64,000 bases of DNA, taken from positions 18,851,047 through 18,915,046 of the forward strand of contig CM067072.1 of assembly GCA_033980235.1 (NCBI GenBank), written 5' to 3'. The notes beneath the pieces are model-generated. The model was not told where the DNA came from and searched no databases. It saw only the letters and a list, made by a program, of their open reading frames with translations. Shown piece by piece: positions 1-12,036 of this stretch. Each line of letters begins with the position of its first letter. Within the stretch, counting starts at the first letter, position 1. This DNA is from Diadema setosum. Taxonomy: Eukaryota > Echinodermata > Echinoidea > Diadematoida > Diadematidae. A program made the position numbers and the translations under genes.

Positions 1-865
1 GTATGTTACTTGAGTTTTTCTGATTTTTTTTTTTCTGCATTTTCACTAGTTTCTGATAGTTTTTGTTGAAGAAGTACTATGAACGCAATGTTCAACAATA
101 GGAAGTGTACACAGTTTTTTTTTAATGTAAAATTTGACAGTTTAAAAATCTGACACGGTATCCACGGCAATCACAAACTGTGACATTTGCCCATCCTGTC
201 CCCCTGCATTGTCTCACATCCATTCTGTTTTGTCCACGGGGGCTTGAAACGTGACTGTTATGGCTGTCGGGAGCATGGTGTAAATGCAGCACTAGGGTGA
301 AATGCATAGGTGCTAAAAGCACACTGTAAGGACAAAGCTCCACTCCAATACGTCCTTCCTCTGGCACCTCCCAAAATTACTCTCCAAACAGTCATCAGAG
401 ATGTTGCTCAACTTTACATCCCTCGCAAAAGATGCTCTATCAATTACCTTGATGTTATGCACAATACATATATTTTCTATCAAGTGGGGGTTTGTCCAAG
501 TTGAGAGAAGACTTTGTAGGAGAATAGTTGAAGATGCCAGGAATTACTTTGAGATCTGCCATATTTGGCTGTCAGATGATTCTGTTCTACAAAAATTGGT
601 GTATGGACACATTTGTAGGTGGGTGATGTTACCAACTGATCAAGACAACAACTGGCCAGCAAGTCGTTGAACTTTTATTGTGTTGGGAAATGTCGGATTG
701 TTAAAATGTGTCTATGTTTGGGTCTACTCTCCCGTAATAGCTAGGGGAACTTGTCTTACAGTATTCTCTAGGATTACTGTGAATTCTTCAATGAAAATTG
801 AGAAGGTAACATGAGTCCCAGGGGGCCAATATTATACAAATAGTGAATGATCACAAATGCAATGG
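1..865. other. No recognisable feature
   Basis: This is AT-rich non-coding sequence. Short open frames here have no recognisable motif and no plausible splice context. No upstream GTF2F1 exon could be identified. Confidence 0.4.
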
Positions 866-976
866 TACGAGATTTCCCACACGGTGAAAGATAGAGGCAC
901 TTTATTCAACGAGGCGAAGCCAAGTTAAATAGTATGTCTCATCTTTCACCAAGTGCGGAATTTCATGGCACGAGTA
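866..976. mobile_element. Small imperfect inverted-repeat (MITE-like) element
   Basis: The left arm TACGAGATTTCCCACACGGT is mirrored on the right by a diverged copy ending in GCACGAGTA, with ggtgaaagat against atctttcacc inside. This is consistent with a short degenerate TIR element. No target duplication was resolved. Confidence 0.45.
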
Positions 977-1524
977 AACTAAAAAGACCATACACTTTTT
1001 GTTTTATACGACACCTTGGACATCAACAGATGTCCACACAAATCCTTGAATTACAGCACAGAAATTGTAAACAATCTCCTTGAAAGGGGACGGTGTCAAT
1101 TTTCCATCAAGCATGGCTTGATAGAGTTCCTGATGTGTTCCCAAAGTCCACTCAAATTGCACTCAAAATTAAATGTTTACCTACTGACAGCTTGGTTTTT
1201 AGTAACACTATGTGACTGTCTTGAATCTGTCTTCCTTCGCTGGAGGTCTGTTTGGTGCAATATTCAGCAAAATGATGTGAGTTATCCCTGTGATTTTTGT
1301 TTGCTGGGTCTGTCTATTTGAGGGATGTCTTCTGACCAGTCCCAACTATTGATTACCATGTGAGTACTCAACCCAATGCATCTCTTCTTGTCTCTAGCCT
1401 GCCCTTCTCGCTGGTTCTACATTCCAACCGGATTACCGGTATGTCATTTGGGTCCTGTTACGTAGTGACATGGCAACTTCAATGCCAAAGCCGGGTTTAA
1501 AATTGAAACACAGAGCAAGCTCAC
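977..1524. other. No recognisable feature
   Basis: An open frame of 101 codons (1016-1321) shows no domain I recognise and is probably chance. The last bases run into the LINE ORF1 remnant. Confidence 0.35.
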
Positions 1525-2890
1525 GTGACGCAGCAGCTGCTGTCATTAACAGGTGACTCTGCTCCCTCGCCCTCATCTAGAGCGATTGATGACCTCTTGC
1601 AAAGTTCAGCTTTTCTCCAGCACATCGATCATGTGATACAGAAAATCATGGAGAGAGAAATGACGAAATATGTTCGAGAAAGCGTGAGACCAAATTATCA
1701 AACATGATAGAAGAAAAGCTTTCTTGTCTTCATGATGTAGAAATCTCCATGACGCCAAGTTACGAGAGTTTGAATCAGTGAAGGAGTCTGTTGAGAGGGT
1801 AAAGGATGAGGTCAAGATGATTAAGTGTGAGGTTGATCACATCAAACAATACTCTCGTAGGGAAAACGTTTGCATTCTTGACATCAAAGAAACAGGGAAT
1901 GAAAGCCGTACGATCCAGTGATACCCGTCCACGCCCAATAATTCTCGCTATCGCCAATGACGTAAAAAGTACCCAGTTGTTGATTGTCATTTACGGTGCA
2001 TTTTTGGGTAGTTCGGGAGCGAAGTCACTTCCGTTCGTACGGGCGTGATACGCGACTAATGCTCTTTACATAAACAACCGACTGTATTCTTATGTGTACT
2101 TACTGTTTCCTCGACTTGAATTTTAGATTTTATATGATTTGAAATTTCTCCATTCTAGAGAAATTGCTGTAAATATGACTATATGGGTCATTACTGTGAA
2201 GCTGCCATGTGTTGGTCACACGACAATAAACAAACAAATCTACAGAAATATCCCTGGCATGCGAGACGTGACGTGGGTGAAGTTTCCGGGTGACTCCACA
2301 GCGCGTGTGACGTGCTTGGACGAAATTGTTTCGGAGACGGGATAAGTTCGATATCATGGTTTGTTCCCGATTGTGTTCGCGGCACTTCGACAGAGAACAA
2401 ATAAAAAAAGATGGGCATTCCATGACGATATCCAGGTGGGTGAAATTTTCCAGTATTATTTTCAGCATATGCAGAGATGACTCATGTGCAAGTCGATCGC
2501 AATGATCAAGCAGTACTGGTATGTCTAGTTTGTATGCGTGCGCTGCATGCTATATGCAAGGCATAGACTAGGGCAATGTGGGGTCTATAGCTACAGTAGG
2601 TATCACAGGCCTGGCTGGCTCGGGTACAGCCGCCTATCCGTGGCCAGCGCTGCGCTAGGTAAGGTACATGTACGGGCAAGCTAGCTCCGTGCAAAATATG
2701 CCCCCCCACCGGAAGTGCACTAAATCTTGACGAAAAAGCCACATCTGGGGACTTTTTACGTCATTGGCGATAGCGAGAATTCACTGTCATCTTACAGGCA
2801 CAAACAGGCTTTGATGAAGAACAAGCGTAAACTGAAGGGAACTCATCGAGTGATTGTTGAGGACCTCACTGGGAAAGAAATAAAAAAAAA
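1525..2890 (+). pseudogene. LINE ORF1 remnant (coiled-coil protein), interrupted
   Basis: Fragments in shifting frames read as a coiled-coil heptad region followed by DHIKQYSRRENVCIL, the 'QYSRR(E/N)N' signature common at the end of LINE ORF1 coiled coils, then RPRPII. After the inserted element at 1944-2777 the text resumes with SYRHKQALMKNKRKLKGT and VIVEDLTGKEIKKK, as expected for the downstream part of an ORF1 RNA-binding domain. There are several stops and frame changes. Confidence 0.6.
1944..2777 (+). mobile_element. TIR element with THAP-domain remnant
   Basis: The termini CTCGCTATCGCCAATGACGT and its inverse at 2758-2777 match over about 30 bases (up to acgtaaaaagt against actttttacgt), and AATT flanks both sides (1940-1943, 2778-2781). 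Between them a broken + strand frame contains KFPGDSTARVTCLDEIV and, after a frame break, CSRHFDREQIKKDG. These fit the THAP zinc-finger consensus (FP..D..R..W and C-S-x-H-F). THAP domains are typical of P-element and Kolobok transposases, so this is probably a deletion derivative of such an element. It interrupts the LINE ORF1. Confidence 0.6.
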
Positions 2891-3094
2891 ATGATTTCCT
2901 CTATGTCTGACTTGAACACCTTAAAATGGTGTACAATATAATACTGGGAATTCTCATTAATTAAATGTTTGTTAAGAACAGCCTCCAGTTATATTTTGAA
3001 TTCATAGTATTATATCTCATTTTTGTGTGTCTATGTTTATATTATTTTCTACTCTTTTGATACCTTGGTAGTTGTATGAATGTAATATGTCTCT

Positions 3095-3469
3095 TTGTCA
3101 TTTGTATCAATGTGCATTTGATGATCTTGATTTGAATTCAATCTCTTACAGTCTATCTCCCTTGAATGAAACCCCTAATGAAGATGGCATTAATGAGTCA
3201 TATTATTCCCCTGATGAATTTAACAATGATATCTGAAAATAGATTCTAAAACTTTCTCAATGGTGCATATGAATTGTTGAAGTATTATTAAATAGAATAT
3301 TGTGTCATTTTTAGGGTATTTATCGTTACAGTTCTCTATGATAGGGGGTACTGAAACCTGGCTGAAATGATATGACTGGTAGGTGCAATATAAGGGGATG
3401 TTCATTTCTTAAAAGTAATCGAAAGGATTGAAGGGGTGGAGGAGTAGGAATATTCACAGGAGAATTATT
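3095..3469 (+). pseudogene. LINE ORF2 N-terminus and start of endonuclease, degenerate
   Basis: The readable text includes LNSISYSLSPLNETPNEDGI, NESYYSPDEFNNDI, then TETWLK and GGGVGIFTGEL. 'TETWL' and 'GGGVGI' are characteristic apurinic-endonuclease-domain motifs of CR1/Jockey-type LINEs. The frame is broken repeatedly. The sequence stops at the left edge of the Helentron-like insertion. Confidence 0.6.
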
Positions 3470-3783
3470 GTATCCCCCGAACAGAGTTCGGAGGATACTA
3501 TGGATTTGGCCTCGTTGCGCCGTGTCCGCCGCAGAGATTTTCTTGTGAGTGTTCTACTGGCTGCAGTTCTTCTTCGATCATTGTCAAATTTGGCATGAAG
3601 GTGTATTATGGTAAGACGAAGAAGCCTATTGTTTTTGGTGATGGCACCCTCACTTGTTCCGTCTTTGTGTACATGAAAAGGTAAATTTAACAGGGTCTGC
3701 TTGTGTGTGCGACGCTGGCCTCTTTTCTCGACCGATTTTTTGTTTCAAATTTGGTATGTAAATGTATCATAGTCAAATCTATA

Positions 3784-4250
3784 GGGCTCACACCCGTAAA
3801 TACAAGGGAATGCCCCAGGCCCCTACACAAATTCGTACCAAAGATACCAAAATAAATGAAAAAAAAAATTGATTAAAAACCAATGATGTAGTTTGGCAAA
3901 AAACTGAATAGCTGTAGATATTGAGTATGAATTCCTCTACAAATTACATTTTGGTTGGAAGATGAAAGCTTTTCTGGTAGTATTTGAGGGGACTATATTT
4001 CATTGGGTACGTGTACGGAAAATGGGTGATTTTTTGAGTGAGAAGAACTCGTAGTCTGGCTTTGCGGACCCCTGGACAGAATTTGAACTGAATTATCCAC
4101 CCTGAGAATTTGATGGATGAAAGGGTATATCTAACTTATCCAGGTTAGTGAAGCTGAAACACCTCATTTCTCCCAGCTGTTTTACAGAATTTTTTGAAAT
4201 TTGATTTTTAACACACATCCCTATGGGGAAATATTTATGGGTGTGAGCCC
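3784..4250 (+). mobile_element. A element, founder-type MITE copy (first of five)
   Basis: The 467-bp segment starts GGGCTCACACCCGTAAATA and ends with its inverse (one mismatch), and is flanked by TATA on both sides. Other copies are 5496-5962, 7199-7665, 8903-9369 and 10612-11077. The first copy carries private differences (e.g. tagtatttgagg where the others have ggaatttgagg), as expected at an array edge. A TIR of about 19 bp, a 467-bp length and a TATA (or TA) target fit a small non-autonomous DNA transposon. The superfamily is not assigned. Confidence 0.75.
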
Positions 4251-4254
4251 TATA

Positions 4255-4873
4255 GAGGATGCATGCAATGCACACAAGTCTATGGGAAGTATTCATCCCA
4301 TACAAACTCGGCTGGTTTATGTTGATCTATTGTGTCAGATCTCTTCCTCCCTCCCCCCCTTCCCCTTCCTTACCCCCCCCCCCCCACACACACACACCTC
4401 TCTCCTCTACCCCCCCCCCCCAACTCTGTTTGGCTACAATTTGTTTTCTTATTATGTTGTTGTGGTATAGATAGATCTTTGTACATAGCAGGCATCAGTA
4501 TCACACAACTTTGAATGACTGTGTTATTTTAATGTATTTCTTTGTTTGGCTACCACTGAAGCAGGTCAAACTTCATAAAGTTAGTCTGTTTGACAAAACA
4601 GAGTCTTTTCAAGTATTTTGTAGGCAATAATGTGATGATGACACCCCCATAATCAAAGATTACTGCCTGCCTCTAGGTATTCATCTTATGATGAACTGAT
4701 CCACACTACATTTCTATTTTTTTAAAAAACCTCAAAGGGCATGAGTTTCAAAAATGTCCCTTTGAGAAGCTTTATGACCCTTGAATGTGTAATTTCCCAT
4801 ATGATGTAGGTGAAAATCTCATCAAAAACACATTTATGATGTTTAAAAGTCAAATGAGAAATATGACCTCCAC
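4255..4873 (+). repeat. B segment with C-rich polypyrimidine tract (first of eight)
   Basis: The roughly 615-bp spacer begins gaggatgcatgcaatgcac and ends gaaatatgacctccac. About 100 bases in, all eight copies carry a C/T-rich strand with two C runs of varying length separated by an ACAC stretch and a ctctctcctcta stretch. The C-run lengths differ among copies, consistent with slippage. It has no inverted ends and no coding signal. Confidence 0.8.
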
Positions 4874-7800
4874 TATAGAGGATGCATGCAATGCACACAA
4901 GTCTATGGGAAGTATTCATCCCATACAAACTCTGCTGGTTTATGTTGATCTATTGTGTCAGATCTCTTCCTCCCTCCCCCCCCTTCCCCTTCCTTACCCC
5001 CCACCCACACACACCTCTCTCCTCTACCCCCCCCCCCCAACTCTGTTTGGCTACAATTTGTTTTCTTATTATGTTGTTGTGGTATAGATAGATCTTTGTA
5101 CATAGCAGGCATCAGGATCACACAGCTTTGAATGACTGTGTTATTTTAATGTATTTCTTTGTTTGGCTACCACTGAAGCAGGTCAAACTTCATAAAGTTA
5201 GTCTGTTTGACAAAACAGAGTCTTTTCAAGTATTTTGTAGGCAATAATGTGATGATGACACCCCCATAATCAAAGATTACTGCCTGCCTCTAGGTATTCA
5301 TCTTATGATGAACTGATCCACACTACATTTCTATTTTTTTTAAAAAACCTCAAAGGGCATGAGTTTCAAAAATGTCCCTTTGAGAAGCTTTATGACCCTT
5401 GAATGTGTAATTTCCCATATGATGTAGGTGCAAATCTCATCAAAAACACATTTATGATGTTTAAAAGTCAAATGAGAAATATGACCTCCACTATAGGGCT
5501 CACACCCGTAAATACAATGGAATGCCCCAGGCCCCTTCACAAATTCGTACCAAAGATACCAAAATAAATGAAAAAAAAAATTGATTAAAAATCAATGATG
5601 TAGTTTGGCAAAAAACTGAATAGCTGTAGATATTGAGTATGAATTCCTCTACAAATTACATTTTGGTTGGAAGATGAAAGCTTTTCTGGTGGAATTTGAG
5701 GGGACTATATTTCATTGGGTACGTGTACGGAAAATGGGTGATTTTTTGAGTGAGAAGAACTCGTAGTCTGGCTTTGCGGACCCCTGGACAGAATTTGAAC
5801 TGAATTATCCACCCTGAGAATTTGATGGATGAAAGGGTATATCTAACTTATCCAGGTTAGTGAAGCTGAAACACCTCATTTCTCCCAGCTGTTTTACAGA
5901 ATTTTTTGAAATTTGATTTTTAACACACATCCCTATGGGGAAATATTTATGGGTGTGAGCCCTATAGAGGATGCATGCAATGCACACAAGTCTATGGGAA
6001 GTATTCATCCCATACAAACTTGGCTGGTTTATGTTGATCTATTGTGTCAGATCTCTTCCTCCCTCCCCCCTTCCCCTTCCTTACCCCCCCCACACACACA
6101 CCTCTCTCCTCTACCCCCCCCCCCCCCAACTCTGTTTGGCTACAATTTGTTTTCTTATTATGTTGTTGTGGTATAGATAGATCTTTGTACATAGCAGGCA
6201 TCAGTATCACACAACTTTGAATGACTGTGTTATTTTAATGTATTTCTTTGTTTGGCTACCACTGAAGCAGGTCAAACTTCATAAAGTTAGTCTGTTTGAC
6301 AAAACAGAGTCTTTTCAAGTATTTTGTAGGCAATAATGTGATGATGACACCCCATAATCAAAGATTACTGCCTGCCTCTAGGTATTCATCTTATGATGAA
6401 CTGATCCACACTACATTTCTATTTTTTTAATAAAACCTCAAAGGGCATGAGTTTCAAAAATGTCCCTTTGAGAAGCTTTATGACCCTTGAATGTGTAATT
6501 TCCCATATGATGTAGGTGCAAATCTCATCAAAAACACATTTATGATGTTTAAAAGTCAAATGAGAAATATGACCTCCACTATAGAGGATGCATGCAATGC
6601 ACACAAGTCTATGGGAAGTATTCATCCCATACAAACTCTGCTGGTTTATGTAGATCTATTGTGTCAGATCTCTTCCTCCCTCCCCCCTTCCCCTTCCTTA
6701 CCCCCACCCACACACACCTCTCTCCTCTACCCCCCCCCCCCAACTCTGTTTGGCTACAATTTGTTTTCTTATTATGTTGTTGTGGTATAGATAGATCTTT
6801 GTACATAGCAGGCATCAGGATCACACAGCTTTGAATGACTGTGTTATTTTAATGTATTTCTTTGTTTGGCTACCACTGAAGCAGGTCAAACTTCATAAAG
6901 TTAGTCTGTTTGACAAAACAGAGTCTTTTCAAGTATTTTGTAGGCAATAATGTGATGATGACACCCCCATAATCAAAGATTACTGCCTGCCTCTAGGTAT
7001 TCATCTTATGATGAACTGATCCACACTACATTTCTATTTTTTTTAAAAAACCTCAAAGGGCATGAGTTTCAAAAATGTCCCTTTGAGAAGCTTTATGACC
7101 CTTGAATGTGTAATTTCCCATATGATGTAGGTGCAAATCTCATCAAAAACACATTTATGATGTTTAAAAGTCAAATGAGAAATATGACCTCCACTATAGG
7201 GCTCACACCCGTAAATACAATGGAATGCCCCAGGCCCCTTCACAAATTCGTACCAAAGATACCAAAATAAATGAAAAAAAAAATTGATTAAAAATCAATG
7301 ATGTAGTTTGGCAAAAAACTGAATAGCTGTAGATATTGAGTATGAATTCCTCTACAAATTACATTTTGGTTGGAAGATGAAAGCTTTTCTGGTGGAATTT
7401 GAGGGGACTATATTTCATTGGGTACGTGTACGGAAAATGGGTGATTTTTTGAGTGAGAAGAACTCGTAGTCTGGCTTTGCGGACCCCTGGACAGAATTTG
7501 AACTGAATTATCCACCCTGAGAATTTGATGGATGAAAGGGTATATCTAACTTATCCAGGTTAGTGAAGCTGAAACACCTCATTTCTCCCAGCTGTTTTAC
7601 AGAATTTTTTGAAATTTGATTTTTAACACACATCCCTATGGGGAAATATTTATGGGTGTGAGCCCTATAGAGGATGCATGCAATGCACACAAGTCTATGG
7701 GAAGTATTCATCCCATACAAACTTGGCTGGTTTATGTTGATCTATTGTGTCAGATCTCTTCCTCCCTCCCCCCTTCCCCTTCCTTACCCCCCCCACACAC

Positions 7801-10800
7801 ACACCTCTCTCCTCTACCCCCCCCCCCCCCCAACTCTGTTTGGCTACAATTTGTTTTCTTATTATGTTGTTGTGGTATAGATAGATCTTTGTACATAGCA
7901 GGCATCAGTATCACACAACTTTGAATGACTGTGTTATTTTAATGTATTTCTTTGTTTGGCTACCACTGAAGCAGGTCAAACTTCATAAAGTTAGTCTGTT
8001 TGACAAAACAGAGTCTTTTCAAGTATTTTGTAGGCAATAATGTGATGATGACACCCCATAATCAAAGATTACTGCCTGCCTCTAGGTATTCATCTTATGA
8101 TGAACTGATCCACACTACATTTCTATTTTTTTAATAAAACCTCAAAGGGCATGAGTTTCAAAAATGTCCCTTTGAGAAGCTTTATGACCCTTGAATGTGT
8201 AATTTCCCATATGATGTAGGTGCAAATCTCATCAAAAACACATTTATGATGTTTAAAAGTCAAATGAGAAATATGACCTCCACTATAGAGGATGCATGCA
8301 ATGCACACAAGTCTATGGGAAGTATTCATCCCATACAAACTCTGCTGGTTTATGTAGATCTATTGTGTCAGATCTCTTCCTCCCTCCCCCCTTCCCCTTC
8401 CTTACCCCCACCCACACACACCTCTCTCCTCTACCCCCCCCCCCAACTCTGTTTGGCTACAATTTGTTTTCTTATTATGTTGTTGTGGTATAGATAGATC
8501 TTTGTACATAGCAGGCATCAGGATCACACAACTTTGAATGACTGTGTTATTTTAATGTATTTCTTTGTTTGGCTACCACTGAAGCAGGTCAAACTTCATA
8601 AAGTTAGTCTGTTTGACAAAACAGAGTCTTTTCAAGTATTTTGTAGGCAATAATGTGATGATGACACCCCCATAATCAAAGATTACTGCCTGCCTCTAGG
8701 TATTCATCTTATGATGAACTGATCCACACTACATTTCTATTTTTTTTTAAAAAACCTCAAAGGGCATGAGTTTCAAAAATGTCCCTTTGAGAAGCTTTAT
8801 GACCCTTGAATGTGTAATTTCCCATATGATGTAGGTGCAAATCTCATCAAAAACACATTTATGATGTTTAAAAGTCAAATGAGAAATATGACCTCCACTA
8901 TAGGGCTCACACCCGTACATACAATGGAATGCCCCAGGCCCCTTCACAAATTCGTACCAAAGATACCAAAATAAATGAAAAAAAAAATTGATTAAAAATC
9001 AATGATGTAGTTTGGCAAAAAACTGAATAGCTGTAGATATTGAGTATGAATTCCTCTACAAATTACATTTTGGTTGGAAGATGAAAGCTTTTCTGGTGGA
9101 ATTTGAGGGGACTATATTTCATTGGGTACGTGTACGGAAAATGGGTGATTTTTTGAGTGAGAAGAACTCGTAGTCTGGCTTTGCGGACCCCTGGACAGAA
9201 TTTGAACTGAATTATCCACCCTGAGAATTTGATGGATGAAAGGGTATATCTAACTTATCCAGGTTAGTGAAGCTGAAACACCTCATTTCTCCCAGCTGTT
9301 TTACAGAATTTTTTGAAATTTGATTTTTAACACACATCCCTATGGGGAAATATTTATGGGTGTGAGCCCTATAGAGGATGCATGCAATGCACACAAGTCT
9401 ATGGGAAGTATTCATCCCATACAAACTCGGCTGGTTTATGTTGATCTATTGTGTCAGATCTCTTCCTCCCTCCCCCCTTCCCCTTCCTTACCCCCCCCCC
9501 CCCCCCACACACACACCTCTCTCCTCTACCCCCCCCAACTCTGTTTGGCTACAATTTGTTTTCTTATTATGTTGTTGTGGTATAGATAGATCTTTGTACA
9601 TAGCAGGCATCAGTATCACACAACTTTGAATGACTGTGTTATTTTAATGTATTTCTTTGTTTGGCTACCACTGAAGCAGGTCAAACTTCATAAAGTTAGT
9701 CTGTTTGACAAAACAGAGTCTTTTCAAGTATTTTGTAGGCAATAATGTGATGATGACACCCCCATAATCAAAGATTACTGCCTGCCTCTAGGTATTCATC
9801 TTATGATGAACTGATCCACACTACATTTCTATTTTTTTAAAAAACATCAAAGGGCATGAGTTTCAAAAATGTCCCTTTGAGAAGCTTTATGACCCTTGAA
9901 TGTGTAATTTCCCATATGATGTAGGTGCAAATCTCATCAAAAACACATTTATGATGTTTAAAAGTCAAATGAGAAATATGACCTCCACTATAGAGGATGC
10001 ATGCAATGCACACAAGTCTATGGGAAGTATTCATCCCATACAAACTCTGCTGGTTTATGTTGATCTATTGTGTCAGATCTCTTCCTCCCTCCCCCCCCCT
10101 TCCCCTTCCTTACCCCGCACCCACACACACCTCTCTCCTCTACCCCCCCCCCCCCAACTCTGTTTGGCTACAATTTGTTTTCTTATTATGTTGTTGTGGT
10201 ATAGATAGATCTTTGTACATAGCAGGCATCAGGATCACACAACTTTGAATGACTGTGTTATTTTAATGTATTTCTTTGTTTGGCTACCACTGAAGCAGGT
10301 CAAACTTCATAACGTTAGTCTGTTTGACAAAACAGAGTCTTTTCAAGTATTTTGTAGGCAATAATGTGATGATGACACCCCCATAATCAAAGATTACTGC
10401 CTGCCTCTAGGTATTCATCTTATGATGAACTGATCCACACTACATTTCTATTTTTTTTAAAAAACCTCAAAGGGCATGAGTTTCAAAAATGTCCCTTTGA
10501 GAAGCTTTATCCCCTTGAATGTGTAATTTCCCATATGATGTAGGTGCAAATCTCATCAAAAACACATTAATGATGTTTAAAAGTCAAATGAGAAATATGA
10601 CCTCCACTATAGGGCTCACACCGGTAAATACAAGGGAATGCCCCAGGCCCCTTCACAAATTCGTACCAAAGATACCAAAAAAAAAAAAAAAAAAATTGAT
10701 TAAAAATCAATGATGTAGTTTGGCAAAAAACTGAATAGCTGTAGATATTGAGTATGAATTCCTCTACAAATTACATTTTGGTTGGAAGATGAAAGCTTTT

Positions 10801-11081
10801 CTGGTGGAATTTGAGGGGACTATATTTCATTGGGTACGTGTACGGAAAATGGGTGATTTTTTGAGTGAGAAGAACTCGTAGTCTGGCTTTGCGGACCCCT
10901 GGACAGAATTTGAACTGAATTATCCACCCTGAGAATTTGATGGATGAAAGGGTATATCTAACTTATCCAGGTTAGTGAAGCTGAAACACCTCATTTCTCC
11001 CAGCTATTTTACAGAATTTTTTGAAATTTGATTTTTAACACACATCCCTATGGGGAAATATTTATGGGTGTGAGCCCTATA

Positions 11082-12036
11082 CACCTATACCTATTAATAA
11101 TGCTGCCCTCACTGTTCCACCTTTTACAGGGTCAAAGGTCACCCTGATCATGTCAAAATTTGCAGAAGTGTTTATTTATGCAATAACTTGATTGTTACTC
11201 AATGGATTTTATTCAGACTTGCTAAGGAGATGTATGGGTGGTCATTCTACATGAAGGACAAAACAGTTTGTGGTGACAGTGCCCTCAGTGTTCCGACTTG
11301 GATGCCAATGGACATTTCTTGTGTGTGCTCTATCAGCCATAGTTCTTATCAGATTTTCTTCAAATTTGGCAAAAAGGTGCATTATAGTGAAATGAAGATG
11401 CCTCTATTGTTTTTGGTGGTGGCGTCTACGCTTGTTCCGTCTTTATACATGAAAAGGTAAATTAAACAGGGTCTGCTTGTGTGTGCGACGCTGGCCTTGT
11501 TTCTTGACCGATTTTTTTCAAATTTGGTATGTGAATGCATCATAGTCAAGTCTATACACCTATACCTATTGATAATGCTGCCCTCACTGTTCCACCTTTT
11601 ACAGGGTCAAAGGTCACCCTGATCATGTCAAAATTTGCAGAAGTGTTTATTTATGCAATAACTTGATTGTTACTCAATGGATTTTATTCAGACTTGCTAA
11701 GGAGATGTATGGGTGGTCATTCTACATGAAGGACAAAACAGTTTGTGGTGACAGTGCCCTCAGTGTTCCGACTTGGATGCCAATGGACATTTCTTGTGTG
11801 TGCTCTATCAGCCATATTTCTCATCAGATTTTCATCAAATTTGGCAAAAAGATGCATTATAGTGAAATGAAGATGCCTATGTTGTTTTTGGTGGTGGCAC
11901 CTTCGCTTGTTCCGTCTTTATACGTGAAAAGGTAAATTTAATAGGGTCTGCTTGTGTGTGCAATGCTGGCCTTGTTTCTTGACCAATTTTTTTCAAATTT
12001 GGTACAGCATGTAAATGCATCATAGTCAAATCTGTA
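11082..12036 (+). repeat. Two ~475-480-bp direct core repeats of H1
   Basis: The copies 11082-11556 and 11557-12036 both begin cacctatacctatt(a/g)ataatgctgcc and include the same gggtcaaaggtcaccctgat segment. A third, decayed copy follows to about 12480. The intact TATA at 11553-11556 is the unoccupied version of the array insertion site. The two in-frame ORFs of 90 codons here are repeat shadows. Confidence 0.8.

Larger units (their letters stand above)
3784..11077 (+). repeat. Higher-order tandem array (A-B-B)x4-A with TATA at every junction
   Basis: Thirteen segments alternate in the order A B B A B B A B B A B B A. A segments start at 3784, 5496, 7199, 8903 and 10612 and are 466-467 bp. 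B segments start at 4255, 4878, 5967, 6584, 7670, 8288, 9374 and 9993 and are 611-619 bp. The period is 1703-1712 bp. All 14 boundaries are the tetranucleotide TATA. A has inverted ends, GGGCTCACACCC(G/A)TAAATA; B does not. The first B after each A has cagtatcacac, the second caggatcacac, in all four units. No coding potential; identical small ORFs recur only because the DNA is repeated. Confidence 0.9.

Noticed and set aside
4093..10713. Dozens of recurring small ORFs (60-100 codons) on both strands in the 3.8-11.1 kb region
   Set aside because: They are the same few frames copied with the A and B repeat segments, run through C-rich tracts, and have no domain or conserved coding signature.
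3784..11077. CRISPR-like or rRNA-like repeat array
   Set aside because: Unit length (467 and ~615 bp), absence of short spaced repeats and the eukaryotic context exclude CRISPR; no rRNA sequence is present.
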